Shown here piece after piece: positions 14,638-23,711 of a stretch of DNA of 48,861 nucleotides. Each line of letters begins with the position of its first letter. Within the stretch, counting starts at the first letter, position 1. The stretch comes from CAZXLT01 sp964641545 (GTDB taxonomy: Bacteria; Patescibacteriota; Saccharimonadia; Saccharimonadales; AWTP1-31). The position numbers were made by a program, and so were the translations under genes. The notes under the pieces were generated by a model that ran no database searches, was not told the DNA's origin, and saw only the letters and a list, made by a program, of their open reading frames with translations. Location: NCBI GenBank assembly GCA_964641545.1, contig CAZXLT010000007.1, positions 1 to 48,861 on the forward strand, read 5' to 3'.

Positions 14638-15030
14638 CTACTTCTTTTGCTGCGTGATGTGTACTGGGGCGCCGTATTTTGGCACGACCATTGTTTCGTT
14701 TTCGCCAGAAACAAGCCTATTTATAGCTGAGGTTTGCCAATGTTCTCCTGTAGAACCAACGATTGGCACACCAAGGCTGTTGGCAAGAGCATTTGTGACA
14801 CTCAAACCTATCCGAAGGCCTGTAAAGCTGCCAGGCCCTTGATAGCAGGCTATCGCATCAATGTCGTGCAGCTCTTTTTTGTGTCGCGACAATACTTGCT
14901 CGATTTTTGTATGAATTGTATTAGATAGTTCTCGGTGAGCATTCCATACTTCTTGGTCGAGCTGTTTATCGTCTTCATACAACGCAAGCTCTGCTTCTGG
15001 CTTGTCAGTTCGCACGGTTAGTATTGTCAC
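14638..15030 (-). CDS. tsaB: TsaB, short form (tRNA t6A modification)
   Basis: Partner of TsaD/TsaE in making threonylcarbamoyl-adenosine at A37 of ANN-decoding tRNAs. QGPGSFTGLRIGLSVTNALA near residues 65-84 is the family signature. The protein has only 130 residues where typical TsaB has about 220-230; the second half of the ASKHA fold is missing. The frame ends cleanly and no remainder is seen downstream, so this is a compact version rather than an obvious frameshift. Overlaps tsaE by 4 bp. Confidence 0.85.
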   Translation of the reverse strand: MTILTVRTDKPEAELALYEDDKQLDQEVWNAHRELSNTIHTKIEQVLSRHKKELHDIDAIACYQGPGSFTGLRIGLSVTNALANSLGVPIVGSTGEHWQTSAINRLVSGENETMVVPKYGAPVHITQQKK

Positions 15031-15506
15031 TCCTTCGACTCCTCCGCAAGATATTGGAATTTTGTAGGCATAGTTACGGTAATTGAGCGGCTATCGTCTG
15101 CATTACTGGTTATTCGAACGATAATCTTCTCGCCTGGCAACACATCCTCTACAATTTCGCCCCACTCGACCACGATGACATTTTTTGGATCTTGTTGAGC
15201 CTCCATGAGTTCGTACGCAATAAGCCCTGGTTCCTGCAGCCGGTAGAAGTCGTAATGTGCAATGTCGAAGGTGGGAGCGGAATAGTAGTTACTGATTTTG
15301 AACGTTGGACTTGAAACATGGTTTTTGCTACCTGCCCCTCGCGCCAAACCGCGCACGAATGTCGTCTTGCCACCACCTAGATCACTGACTAGTTCGATAG
15401 TTTCGCCGCCTCGCAATCGTGCACCCATCGACTCAGCGATTTTTTCGGTTTCCTCGGACGCGGTGGATTGCATTTGCAAGATCGTGTCGGTATTCATATG
15501 CTCCAT
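15027..15506 (-). CDS. tsaE: TsaE, tRNA t6A modification ATPase
   Basis: Small P-loop protein that drives turnover of the TsaBD complex. SDLGGGKTTFVRGLARG is the Walker A region (usual form GDLGAGKT), SSPTFKISNYY and HYDFYRL follow as in the family, then VVEWGE. Start is ATG 15506 or 15497; TACTAT overlaps the region just upstream. About 65-75 bp of the gene overlap the 3' end of the lamin-tail gene in another frame. Confidence 0.9.
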   Translation of the reverse strand: MEHMNTDTILQMQSTASEETEKIAESMGARLRGGETIELVSDLGGGKTTFVRGLARGAGSKNHVSSPTFKISNYYSAPTFDIAHYDFYRLQEPGLIAYELMEAQQDPKNVIVVEWGEIVEDVLPGEKIIVRITSNADDSRSITVTMPTKFQYLAEESKE

Positions 15507-16845
15507 ATAGTACCGCTGCAGACCCCACCCCTGCAAGGATAGCCGGATGTATCTGACTTTGACCGTTACTTTTGGGTGGGGCAGCAACTTGTGTAGCGCC
15601 TGCACCACTGCCGTTTTTCTTGGCAGCTTTAACTAATTTTGCGCTTGCCTTCTTTGCGGTAGCCTTTTTAGTCTTAGTTGCCGCCGCTTTCTTGCCAGCT
15701 GAGTTGGCCTTTTGTTCTGTTTTCGGCTGTTCAGCAGGCTTTACGGAAATTTGATTACGTGCATTCGGAGTTGGCGTGGTACTCCACTGCCAGCCAGAAC
15801 CATCCCACGCCCATGCTTCACCTTCTGGCGCATCCACATAATCGCTAGTTTCGCTTACTACCAAGCCGTCTGGATCAATTAACCTAGCCTTGCCTGCTGA
15901 GTTGGCCAACACGACACCGGTATCACGTATGTAGAAGACCTTGTACTGTTTTGGTTCAATAATCTGATCATTGAACTCAAATGCATGGCTGTAAGTAGTA
16001 CCAGTTTGTAGTTTATAGCCAGTCATTTCGACTATTACATCATTGGGGTTATATAGTTCGATAAACTCATCGACCGCATCAGTTTGTGGCGATGCCGGAT
16101 TTGGTAATAATTCAGTTATGTCTAGCTTGTATGATCTAGAGCCCAGCGTAGGTTCAAATTCTTCTGTATCATCAGTATTCTCTGCAATCGGTTCTTCGGG
16201 TTCTTGCGGTTGTTCAGTTGGAGTTTGAGCTTCTTCTTCTGGCTGCTCGACTTCCGGGATAAACCCTTCAGGATTTGGCGAACTAACTTCGAAATCATCA
16301 CTATTGTTATTGGTGTCGATAAACTTATTTTGTTCTTCTAGGCGGCGTTGCATGCTTTGCCCGGCAGATGCGGCTCCTGCAGCCGTGTCTTCAGGATGCA
16401 GAGCTGTTCCCCATCCGAGCAAATCATATACAACAAGTGCGCTGGAGCTCTCGTCTTCTGCCACAATCCGAAGGTGTCCACCTGTTGCAGCAAGTCCTGC
16501 CGAAAAACTGTCATTAGCACTCCCGACCAAATACCCCGACGAGGCGATAAGATAGTGTTTTGCCGCAGGCAGTACACCGTGCAAAGGAATAACTCTTGAG
16601 GGGGTTTCCAAATTTGATGCCCCGGCCGAGAAATATTCAACACGCCAATCGGATATATCGATATCGTCAGACGTGTTGTTCGCAAGTTCAATAAACTCCT
16701 GACTTGCACTGGCCGAACTACCAGTTTGAACCTCGACTATTAAAACAGGCGCCGGAGCGCCTGTTTGTGCAATTGCTTTGATCCCACCAAGAAAAATGAG
16801 CGACACTGTTGTGAGTATCGCCAGAACTGTTTTACCCCGTCTCAT
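15433..16845 (-). CDS. Exported protein with two lamin-tail domains and a histone-like Lys/Ala-rich tail
   Basis: 470 residues. Signal peptide about 1-26. Two lamin-tail domains (LTD): about 32-170 (LIVEVQ...QEFIELANN...DISDWRVEY) and about 240-355 (LDITELLPNP...DEFIELYNPND). Between them a Pro/Glu-rich linker. Then a stretch near 370-410 with repeated AKK, TKK and KKA like histone H1 tails, one helix (about 435-452) and a basic end, so it is anchored at the membrane with most of it outside. LTDs often occur in secreted nucleases and adhesins. Binding of DNA at the surface is an inference. Confidence 0.82.
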   Translation of the reverse strand: MRRGKTVLAILTTVSLIFLGGIKAIAQTGAPAPVLIVEVQTGSSASASQEFIELANNTSDDIDISDWRVEYFSAGASNLETPSRVIPLHGVLPAAKHYLIASSGYLVGSANDSFSAGLAATGGHLRIVAEDESSSALVVYDLLGWGTALHPEDTAAGAASAGQSMQRRLEEQNKFIDTNNNSDDFEVSSPNPEGFIPEVEQPEEEAQTPTEQPQEPEEPIAENTDDTEEFEPTLGSRSYKLDITELLPNPASPQTDAVDEFIELYNPNDVIVEMTGYKLQTGTTYSHAFEFNDQIIEPKQYKVFYIRDTGVVLANSAGKARLIDPDGLVVSETSDYVDAPEGEAWAWDGSGWQWSTTPTPNARNQISVKPAEQPKTEQKANSAGKKAAATKTKKATAKKASAKLVKAAKKNGSGAGATQVAAPPKSNGQSQIHPAILAGVGSAAVLYGAYEYRHDLANAIHRVRGNRKNR

Positions 16846-16872
16846 AAGAGAAGCCCTCGTTTATGTAAACCA

Positions 16873-16900
16873 ATTGTACGCTCGTTTTTTTATATTTCAA
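16873..16900 (-). promoter_or_regulatory. Promoter of the lamin-tail gene
   Basis: Minus strand: TTGAAA (16895-16900), 16-nt spacer, TACAAT (16873-16878), divergent from the extended -10 (TGGTATACT, 16943-16951) that serves the PRC-barrel gene. Confidence 0.6.
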
Positions 16901-16957
16901 AACATTTTTATATAAACACAAGCTTTATGGCTATATCCTACTTGGTATACTAGGAGC

Positions 16958-17485
16958 ATGCAAGTTCTCAGCAAAACTCTTTTAGGACGCCCGGTCATGA
17001 GCCTTCGAACTGGCTCTAGAGTTGCCACGACTGTGCGACCAATCATTAACCCAAACAACCTAAAGATTGAGGGCTTTTATTGCCAAGATTCTATCGACCC
17101 AAAACTTGAATTAATTCTAGTAGAGCGTGATATCCGTGAAATTATTCCTGCAGGTATTGTTGTGAACGATCATGATGTACTGGCCGAACCCGAAGACCTT
17201 ATAAGGCTTAAGAAAATTCTAAAAATTGACTTTGAACTTTTCAATAAGCCCGTGGTCAGTGACAAAAAACGTAAGCTTGGTAAGGTTAGCGACTTTTCTA
17301 CCGAGCTGCCAACGTTGTATATTCAAAAACTGTATGTTTCCCAACCACTCATCAAAACATTAACTGGCGGCAATATTGGCGTTGATCGTGGCCAGATTAT
17401 CGAAATTACTAACCGAAAGATTATCGTACAGGATCCCTTAAAATTGGTTCGTACCGCGGCTCCATCTCCAGCCATTGCTAACTAA
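16958..17485 (+). CDS. PRC-barrel domain protein
   Basis: 175 residues, no signal peptide. Two beta-barrel units, LRTGSRVATTVRPIINPNNLKIEGFYC near the N terminus and a second in GGNIGVDRGQIIEITNRKIIVQD, match the PRC-barrel fold of RimM and photosynthetic reaction-centre H subunits. Role unknown; RNA or protein binding is typical. TATACT ends 6 nt before the ATG, with AGGAGC as the only leader. The last 8 bp overlap recX tail to tail. Confidence 0.72.
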   Translation: MQVLSKTLLGRPVMSLRTGSRVATTVRPIINPNNLKIEGFYCQDSIDPKLELILVERDIREIIPAGIVVNDHDVLAEPEDLIRLKKILKIDFELFNKPVVSDKKRKLGKVSDFSTELPTLYIQKLYVSQPLIKTLTGGNIGVDRGQIIEITNRKIIVQDPLKLVRTAAPSPAIAN

Positions 17486-18083
17486 GGTTGTCGTCAAGCA
17501 CTGACTTTACGTCGTCGTAGTTAAAACCTTGTCTCACGAGGTACGCCATCAGTTTCTGACCATCCTGATAACGGCTTTGTTGACGTTTACGGTCGATCAA
17601 TTCACGCAACACTGAGCGCTCATTGGTTTGGTCTTCATCCAGAACTGCCCTCACAATGTCGTCGGCGACGCGTTTCTGGCGCAACTCCATAGTTAGGCGT
17701 CGTTTGCTAGTACTTTTAAGTAGTCTCCGACTTTCTACCCAGCGCCGGGCAAAATCTTCATCGTTTATAAAACCTCGCGCAGTTAATCGCGCCGTTATTT
17801 CTTCTATCAGCTCGGGCACATATTTTTTTCGTTTTAAATAATCACGCACCTCCCACTCACTGCGTGGTCGACGTACAATAATGCTAAGCGCCTGGCTATA
17901 GGCATTGTCTGACTTTGCGGCATCCTTCAGTGTTTCAAGTTCCACCTCAGTTACTTCTTGCCCAACACGAACATTAGCTTGCAGCAGTCCGTTCTCACTC
18001 AGGCTAAAACTGTACTTTTCGTCAATAAAGACCGAGTAACGATCTGTCCTTTTGACCTGTTGCGTTATATTTGAGATTCGCAC
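17478..18083 (-). CDS. recX: RecX regulatory protein
   Basis: Modulates RecA filaments. 201 residues of three-helix repeats: ALSIIVRRPRSEWEVRDYLKRK, ARLTARGFINDEDFARRWVESR and LVRQGFNYDDVKSVL are the classic RecX repeats. GTG start with TATTCT 6 nt upstream (leaderless). recA lies 1.4 kb away on the same strand with three genes between, a loose version of the common recA-recX neighbourhood. Confidence 0.92.
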   Translation of the reverse strand: MRISNITQQVKRTDRYSVFIDEKYSFSLSENGLLQANVRVGQEVTEVELETLKDAAKSDNAYSQALSIIVRRPRSEWEVRDYLKRKKYVPELIEEITARLTARGFINDEDFARRWVESRRLLKSTSKRRLTMELRQKRVADDIVRAVLDEDQTNERSVLRELIDRKRQQSRYQDGQKLMAYLVRQGFNYDDVKSVLDDNLS

Positions 18084-18116
18084 ACCTCAAGAATAACAGA
18101 CTAACTTTAGGAATCT

Positions 18117-18566
18117 CTAGCGAATCAGTTGCAGCAACAAAACAAAGCTGAGCACCGCCCATACCAGATCAATTGGCCAGGCCCATGGGCGTTCGCCCCA
18201 CTGAATCTTTTTATGAAATCTGGAAAACGGATCGGCAGGTAACGAGGGCGGAGCTTCAAAAAGATGTTCTTTGAGAAAACGAGGCAGCCAGACAACATCG
18301 GGACTCAGTGCGAGGAAAGCACCTGCACATGCCTGGTAGTTTTTTGTTGCGAGCAAAAGTATACCGAGTGCAAACGTTATGAGCGCATCCGATGCCAGTA
18401 TACGGTAAAACGACTTGTAGATTTTGCGACGCTCCGTAGGAACACCATAATGCGGTAGTGCGTCTAGTACAAAATGACTGGCAAAAGCCAGCGGCAGCGC
18501 AACCGCTGGCTGCTTTACTGACGCAGCAATAATTGCCCCCATGACTGCATGGTTAAAACCAATCAC
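18117..18566 (-). CDS. YdjM-like membrane-bound metal-dependent hydrolase family protein
   Basis: 149 residues. FNHAVMGAII at the start and ASHFVLDALPHYG near 29-41 are the His/Asp motifs of the YdjM (DUF457) family; LALSPDVVWLPRF carries a further Asp. Three or four helices. In E. coli ydjM is in the LexA regulon; here it neighbours recA and recX, which fits but proves nothing. Overlaps the upstream hydrolase by 4 bp. Confidence 0.72.
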   Translation of the reverse strand: MIGFNHAVMGAIIAASVKQPAVALPLAFASHFVLDALPHYGVPTERRKIYKSFYRILASDALITFALGILLLATKNYQACAGAFLALSPDVVWLPRFLKEHLFEAPPSLPADPFSRFHKKIQWGERPWAWPIDLVWAVLSFVLLLQLIR

Positions 18567-19123
18567 AGTACGTTGTTATCCTTTAGCACTTGTTCCAGGG
18601 CAGGCAGCTCTTTAAATTTAGACCCTAAATGATGCCCATCTGGCACTACCACAATTTCGCTAATTAGCTGTTTTGCTAGCCACTGAGCTTGCTCCAGCGG
18701 ACAGTATGGGTCATTTTTGCCGTGCATAAACACTAGCTTATCAGCTTTAGATCTAATGAGATCAAAATCAAAACCATCTTTGGGAAATAGATCCTTAAAT
18801 TGCTCGTAGGGTATGTAGGGGTCTTTTGGTTCGTGCCAAGCACCGAGCACTACCCCCAGTTTAATGCGTGGGCAACGAGGATCGGCCAAAAGATTCAGAA
18901 CCGAAACCCCTCCCGACGAGTGCCCAATAACTAAGTTGTCTGCGAAATCCCATTCCCCGCCCAACAATACATCGTTATAAACTTTGGAGTTCGGCGTATT
19001 GTTATTTGGCAGCAACGGAACCCAAACTTTGTAACCTGCTTTCTCAAGCTTTTCCTTAATCCATGGAAACCAGTTCTCGCCTGGAGAAGCATTGGTTCCA
19101 TGCAGTATTACCGCACGTTTCAT
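18563..19123 (-). CDS. Alpha/beta hydrolase, RBBP9/YdeN family
   Basis: 186 residues. LHGTNASPGENWFPWI at the N terminus, nucleophile elbow GHSSGG (Ser near 70), catalytic Asp in HGKNDPYCP and His in DGHHLGS. This is the RBBP9-like serine hydrolase family. Substrate unknown. TACACT ends 6 nt before the ATG, so it has its own leaderless promoter apart from recA. Confidence 0.82.
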   Translation of the reverse strand: MKRAVILHGTNASPGENWFPWIKEKLEKAGYKVWVPLLPNNNTPNSKVYNDVLLGGEWDFADNLVIGHSSGGVSVLNLLADPRCPRIKLGVVLGAWHEPKDPYIPYEQFKDLFPKDGFDFDLIRSKADKLVFMHGKNDPYCPLEQAQWLAKQLISEIVVVPDGHHLGSKFKELPALEQVLKDNNVL

Positions 19124-19139
19124 TGCTATAGTGTAGCAA

Positions 19140-19511
19140 CTAAGCTATTTTGGTAAAACTTTTGCGAAGAGTATTCACAACTGCGGTGATGTCACCTTCG
19201 GCCTTGAATAACGTTAGTGAAGCATTAGGGAATGGGTTAGCATGAATGTGCCATTGACCTCTATTCATACGAAGCGAATCACCGACGCGCAAAACATGCT
19301 CTTCCTTAATTTCACCAGCATCGTCCATTAAAGTCATTTGGCATTCACCACCAACTTGAATCAGATTTTCATGCGCCAACGGACGATTATGCTTGGGTAA
19401 TTGTGCACCAGGCTGAAGCATCAAAACGCCAGTTGTAAATTTCTTGTCCGAATGCGAAAAGTAAAAGCGCGCTTGTCCATCAGGACTTGCCCACACCTCA
19501 AAAGAGGACAT
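19140..19511 (-). CDS. Cupin-fold protein, translationally coupled to recA
   Basis: 123 residues. Cupin-like elements: QPGAQLPKHNRPLAHENLIQVGGECQMTL (motif 1) and LRVGDSLRMNRGQWHIHANP (motif 2), giving possible metal ligands H, E and H. The ATG starts 2 bp after the recA stop, so it is read from the recA mRNA. Function unknown. The pairing with recA is unusual to me. Confidence 0.7.
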   Translation of the reverse strand: MSSFEVWASPDGQARFYFSHSDKKFTTGVLMLQPGAQLPKHNRPLAHENLIQVGGECQMTLMDDAGEIKEEHVLRVGDSLRMNRGQWHIHANPFPNASLTLFKAEGDITAVVNTLRKSFTKIA

Positions 19512-19513
19512 GA

Positions 19514-20542
19514 CTATGCCTCTTTCGCCGCTTCGGTTGTTACCTTTTTGGCGACTTCTTCCAAAACCTTTGGATTCTCTTGCAAATAGTTCTTGGCTGC
19601 TTCGCGACCTTGGGCAATTTTAGCGTCATTGTATGCAAACCATGCGCCAGATTTCTCGATGATGCCGCGGTCTGTTGCAAGATCTAGCACATCACCAGCC
19701 CTGGAAATTCCTTGGTTGTACATAATGTCGAATTCGGCCTGTCTAAATGGTGGCGCAATCTTGTTTTTCACTACTTTTACGCGCGTTCGGTTACCGATGA
19801 TATCGTCACCTTGTTTAATTTGGGCAATTCGACGGATATCCATGCGAACCGAAGCATAAAACTTCAGGGCATTTCCTCCGGTAGTAGTTTCCGGGTTTCC
19901 GAACATCACACCAATTTTCATACGGATTTGGTTAATAAAGATGACAGTAGCTTTTGAACGACTAATAACACCGGTAAGTTTGCGCAATGCTTGGCTCATC
20001 AGACGAGCCTGAAGACCCATGTGACTATCGCCCATGTCTCCTTCGATTTCAGCCCGAGGGACCAATGCGGCAACAGAGTCTACAACAATCAGGTCGACAG
20101 CATTACTGCGAACCAAGGTTTCAGTAATCTCGAGGGCTTGCTCTCCGTTGTCTGGCTGGGAAAGTAATAGATTTTCAACATCCACACCAATTCGCTTGGC
20201 ATAGGCAGGGTCAAGAGCATGCTCGGCATCTATAAAAGCAGCTGTGCCACCTTGTCGCTGAATCTCGGCAATTGCGTGCAATGTAAGAGTTGTTTTTCCA
20301 GAGCTTTCTGGACCATAGATTTCAATAATGCGCCCTTTAGGAATACCACCGCCCAGAGCTAGATCAAGCGATAAACTACCAGTGGGAATACACTCGACCT
20401 TGGTGTTGTGTGCTTCGCCCAATTTCATAATTGAGCCCTTGCCAAACTGTTTTTCTATTGTCTCGAGCGCAAGACCAAGCGCCTTGCCCTTGCCATTCTC
20501 TGCAGGTGCTTTTTCTTCTTTAGTTTTTTTGCTGTCCGCCAT
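19514..20542 (-). CDS. recA: Recombinase RecA
   Basis: Strand exchange for repair and for recombining imported DNA. 342 residues, standard length. Walker A GPESSGKT near 74-81, LIVVDSVAALVPRAEIEGD, loop L2 FGNPETTTGGNALKFY, and an acidic/Lys C terminus. AAGGAGGGG lies 6 nt before the ATG. Promoter TGGTATACT (extended -10) on the minus strand in the region shared with pilB. Confidence 0.98.
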   Translation of the reverse strand: MADSKKTKEEKAPAENGKGKALGLALETIEKQFGKGSIMKLGEAHNTKVECIPTGSLSLDLALGGGIPKGRIIEIYGPESSGKTTLTLHAIAEIQRQGGTAAFIDAEHALDPAYAKRIGVDVENLLLSQPDNGEQALEITETLVRSNAVDLIVVDSVAALVPRAEIEGDMGDSHMGLQARLMSQALRKLTGVISRSKATVIFINQIRMKIGVMFGNPETTTGGNALKFYASVRMDIRRIAQIKQGDDIIGNRTRVKVVKNKIAPPFRQAEFDIMYNQGISRAGDVLDLATDRGIIEKSGAWFAYNDAKIAQGREAAKNYLQENPKVLEEVAKKVTTEAAKEA

Positions 20543-20676
20543 TGCTTCCCCTCCTTATACAACGCTAGCCTTCTTTGCAGTACGAATAGTATACCAACAT
20601 TTGTGAATATAAAATTTCTTATGGTTGATATTTTTCACACTGTTATAACGCTTATGGCTTATACTATTAGATAACT

Positions 20677-22461
20677 ATGCGAATACCCGATGCTTTGGTG
20701 GAGAAGCTACTGCGCGGCGCTCATAAAGTGACCGACGATCAGTTAGTGGGCTTGCGCGAGCAGGAACAGACCGAAAAAAGACCCTTGCAAGACTTAGCTG
20801 TTCATAACAGTATTATTTCAGAAGAAGAGCTAACCAGGCTCTATGCAAAGGAAATCGATGTCCCTTTTGTAAATTTGGAACTTAGTGAGCAAACCAAAGA
20901 AGCCATGCGATCATTACCAGAGCGAATAGCGCGTCAGTATCACGCTGTTGTCTTTGGGGTCGATGCTGATGGAAACCGTATGATAGCCATGGAAGACCCG
21001 GATGATATTCAAGCAGTAAACTTCTTGCGCAAAACATTTGGTCAAGAAATTAAAGTCCATCTTGCCCCCAGCTCTGCAATTGCCGGAATTTTAGATCAAT
21101 ACCGAGAAAACATCGGAGGCGAACTCACTAAGGTTATCTCGGCAGAGCCTAATACCGAAGAAGAGCCCGAGCAAGTCAGCGAAGCGGACCTTGCCGAAGA
21201 CAGCCCCGTTGCGCAGACAGTTAACCTTTTGATCGAGTACGCGGTGAAGGCTAATGCCAGTGATGTGCACATCGAACCGCGTGAGAATTTTGTGTTGGTT
21301 CGTTACCGTATAGACGGAATACTACGTGAAGTAAATAAACTGCCAAAAAAAGTACTCGGTGCACTCGTTTCGCGCATAAAAATCCTTAGTAACCTGAAGA
21401 TCGACGAACGCCGTGCTCCACAAGACGGCCGCTTTAAGATTGAGGTTGGCGAAGAAGTTTACGCACTTCGTGTGGCTACCCTGCCAATCGTTGACGGCGA
21501 GAAAGTTGCAATTCGTATCCTTAATGAATCTGCAAAACCTGCAACACTGGAGGAGCTGGGGTTTTGGGGTAAATCGCTCGGAGATTTGCAGCACGCGTTG
21601 GCTCAGCCGCACGGCATGGTGCTGGTAACAGGTCCAACCGGTTCTGGGAAATCAACAAGTCTGTTTAGCGTCCTTAGCCAGCTCAATAAGCCAAGCGTCA
21701 ATATTTCTACTATCGAGGATCCTGTTGAGTATCACATACCCGGCGCAAACCAAACGCAAATCAACGTAGCAGCACACATGACCTTTGCAGCCGGACTCCG
21801 CGCTCTACTTCGTCAAGACCCAAATATCATAATGGTGGGGGAAATCCGCGACGGCGAAACAGCTACGCTGGCGGTTCAAGCTGCTTTAACTGGACACTTG
21901 GTATTTAGCACATTGCACACCAACAATGCCGCCACCTGTCTGCCGCGGTTACTCGATATGGAAATCGAGCCGTTTCTTATTGCTAGCACCGTGCGTGCGG
22001 TCGTTGGGCAACGTTTAGTACGGAAACTCTGCGTAAATTGTCGGAAATCTTACTCACCAGACCAAGCAATGTTGGCACAGCTTAATGATGTATTTCATAC
22101 GGACAACAAACAAACTCTGACACACATTAATCAGCTAGAACAAACCGCAAAAGAAGGTGGCGTCGGAACCGATACACCCCTTAGCAGTACGCCATCCGCG
22201 ATAACAACACTATGGGCACCGGCAGAAGATGGTTGCGAAAGTTGTGGGCACACCGGCTATAAGGGACGAATTGGCATTTATGAAGTGCTGGATAATACTG
22301 TTGAGGTACAGAAATTAATTGTGAAGCGAGAGACCAGTGACACAATTCAAACTCAAGGGGTATCCGAGGGAATGGTTACATTGCAAACCGATGGGTTAAT
22401 TAAAGTGTTGCGAGGCGTAACCTCGCTCGAGGAAGTTCTCCGCGTAACCGCCGAGGCTTAG
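20677..22461 (+). CDS. pilB: Type IV pilus assembly ATPase PilB (GspE family)
   Basis: Hexameric ATPase at the inner face of the membrane that powers pilus extension. 594 residues: N-terminal MshE/T2SSE_N-type domain (1-150), then GPTGSGKS (Walker A near 319), Asp box TIEDPVEYHIPGANQTQINV, Walker B VGEIRDGETA and His box TGHLVFSTLHTNNA. A zinc-binding pair CVNC near 452 and CESC near 520 is spaced by an insertion. Starts an operon with pilC; a TATACT stands 11 nt before the ATG. Confidence 0.96.
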   Translation: MRIPDALVEKLLRGAHKVTDDQLVGLREQEQTEKRPLQDLAVHNSIISEEELTRLYAKEIDVPFVNLELSEQTKEAMRSLPERIARQYHAVVFGVDADGNRMIAMEDPDDIQAVNFLRKTFGQEIKVHLAPSSAIAGILDQYRENIGGELTKVISAEPNTEEEPEQVSEADLAEDSPVAQTVNLLIEYAVKANASDVHIEPRENFVLVRYRIDGILREVNKLPKKVLGALVSRIKILSNLKIDERRAPQDGRFKIEVGEEVYALRVATLPIVDGEKVAIRILNESAKPATLEELGFWGKSLGDLQHALAQPHGMVLVTGPTGSGKSTSLFSVLSQLNKPSVNISTIEDPVEYHIPGANQTQINVAAHMTFAAGLRALLRQDPNIIMVGEIRDGETATLAVQAALTGHLVFSTLHTNNAATCLPRLLDMEIEPFLIASTVRAVVGQRLVRKLCVNCRKSYSPDQAMLAQLNDVFHTDNKQTLTHINQLEQTAKEGGVGTDTPLSSTPSAITTLWAPAEDGCESCGHTGYKGRIGIYEVLDNTVEVQKLIVKRETSDTIQTQGVSEGMVTLQTDGLIKVLRGVTSLEEVLRVTAEA

Positions 22462-22471
22462 ATGATAGCGT

Positions 22472-23689
22472 ATGCAATTTATATACACAGCGAATAAAGA
22501 TGATAAAACCGTCCACGGTCGCATAGAAGCAGTAAGCCGCGAGGCGGCGATCAACAGTCTTCGCCAACAGAAAATGCGACCAATAGTGATAAAGGCGGTC
22601 AAGGGCAAGCAAAAGACCTCGTTTAGTCTCTTCAAGAAAAAGGTGAAACAAAGAGATCTGGTTATTTTTACACGTCAGTTATCCACCATGATCTCGGCCG
22701 GTGTTCCTTTGGATCAGGCGATCCATACCTTGCAAACCCAAGCTGGCAGTCCACAATTTGCTCAAATCATTGGCGAAATCGCCAAAGACGTTCAGGCCGG
22801 AAGCCCACTCGGGGATTCATTTGCGCGCTTTCCAGATGTATTCTCTGATGTATTCGTTAACATGGTTAAGGCCGGTGAAGCCGGTGGGATTCTGGACGAC
22901 ATACTAAAGCGATTAGCTGCGCAGGTCGAGCAAGAAGCCAGCATGCGTAAGAAAATAAAAAGTGCCATGACCTATCCGATGGTTATCCTGTCGGTTACTG
23001 TTGTGGCTTTTTTTGGTATCATGCTGTTCGTTATTCCAAAAATCAGCAAGATTATGAAAGATCTTGGGGGCGAGGACGCAGAGCTGCCAATCTACACTCA
23101 AGCACTGCTAGGACTGAGTGATTTTATCACTCAATATTTTGTTTTTATACTTTTGCTACTAGTGATTGGTGCCTATGGAGCCCGTCGCTATATCAAGACT
23201 GAAAAAGGCAAATATCAATTCCATCAACTGTTGCTCAAAATTCCCGTGATCAACACGCTCATCGTCAAGGTTGCAGTTGCGCGATTTGCGCGCACGTTTG
23301 CCTCTTTAATGTCAGCTGGTGTTAATGTATTGGACGCGCTCGAGGTAACGGGAGGTGCAATTGGTAATAAAGTTATTGAAGCTGAGCTCAAAGAAGCCGC
23401 CAAAGAGGTAAAAAACGGTAAACAGCTGTCTGTACCTCTTGCTAAGAGTAGTCACTTTCCACCAATTGTGGGGCAAATGTTAGCGGTTGGCGAAGAGACC
23501 GGCAAGATCGATGAAATTTTAGTGAAGGTCGCCGATTTTTATGAGGAAGAGGTTTCGGCTGTTATTGATGGGTTAGCCTCAATAATCGAACCCGTCATGA
23601 TCATCTTCCTAGGAGGAGCCGTAGGGCTAATTGCCGCAAGTGTTATGGGTCCAATAGCAAACCTCAGCAAAAATATCGGCACTAACTAG
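22472..23689 (+). CDS. pilC: Type IV pilus inner-membrane platform protein PilC (GspF family)
   Basis: 405 residues with two T2SSF domains (about 70-195 and 270-395) and three helices (about 170-190, 215-235, 375-398). TRQLSTMISAGVPLDQAI and the second-repeat FARTFASLMSAGVNVLDALEV are the family signatures. Works with PilB to move pilin subunits. Follows pilB by 10 bp. Confidence 0.95.
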   Translation: MQFIYTANKDDKTVHGRIEAVSREAAINSLRQQKMRPIVIKAVKGKQKTSFSLFKKKVKQRDLVIFTRQLSTMISAGVPLDQAIHTLQTQAGSPQFAQIIGEIAKDVQAGSPLGDSFARFPDVFSDVFVNMVKAGEAGGILDDILKRLAAQVEQEASMRKKIKSAMTYPMVILSVTVVAFFGIMLFVIPKISKIMKDLGGEDAELPIYTQALLGLSDFITQYFVFILLLLVIGAYGARRYIKTEKGKYQFHQLLLKIPVINTLIVKVAVARFARTFASLMSAGVNVLDALEVTGGAIGNKVIEAELKEAAKEVKNGKQLSVPLAKSSHFPPIVGQMLAVGEETGKIDEILVKVADFYEEEVSAVIDGLASIIEPVMIIFLGGAVGLIAASVMGPIANLSKNIGTN

Positions 23690-23711
23690 TTTTGATGACA
23701 TAATTAGTCTT

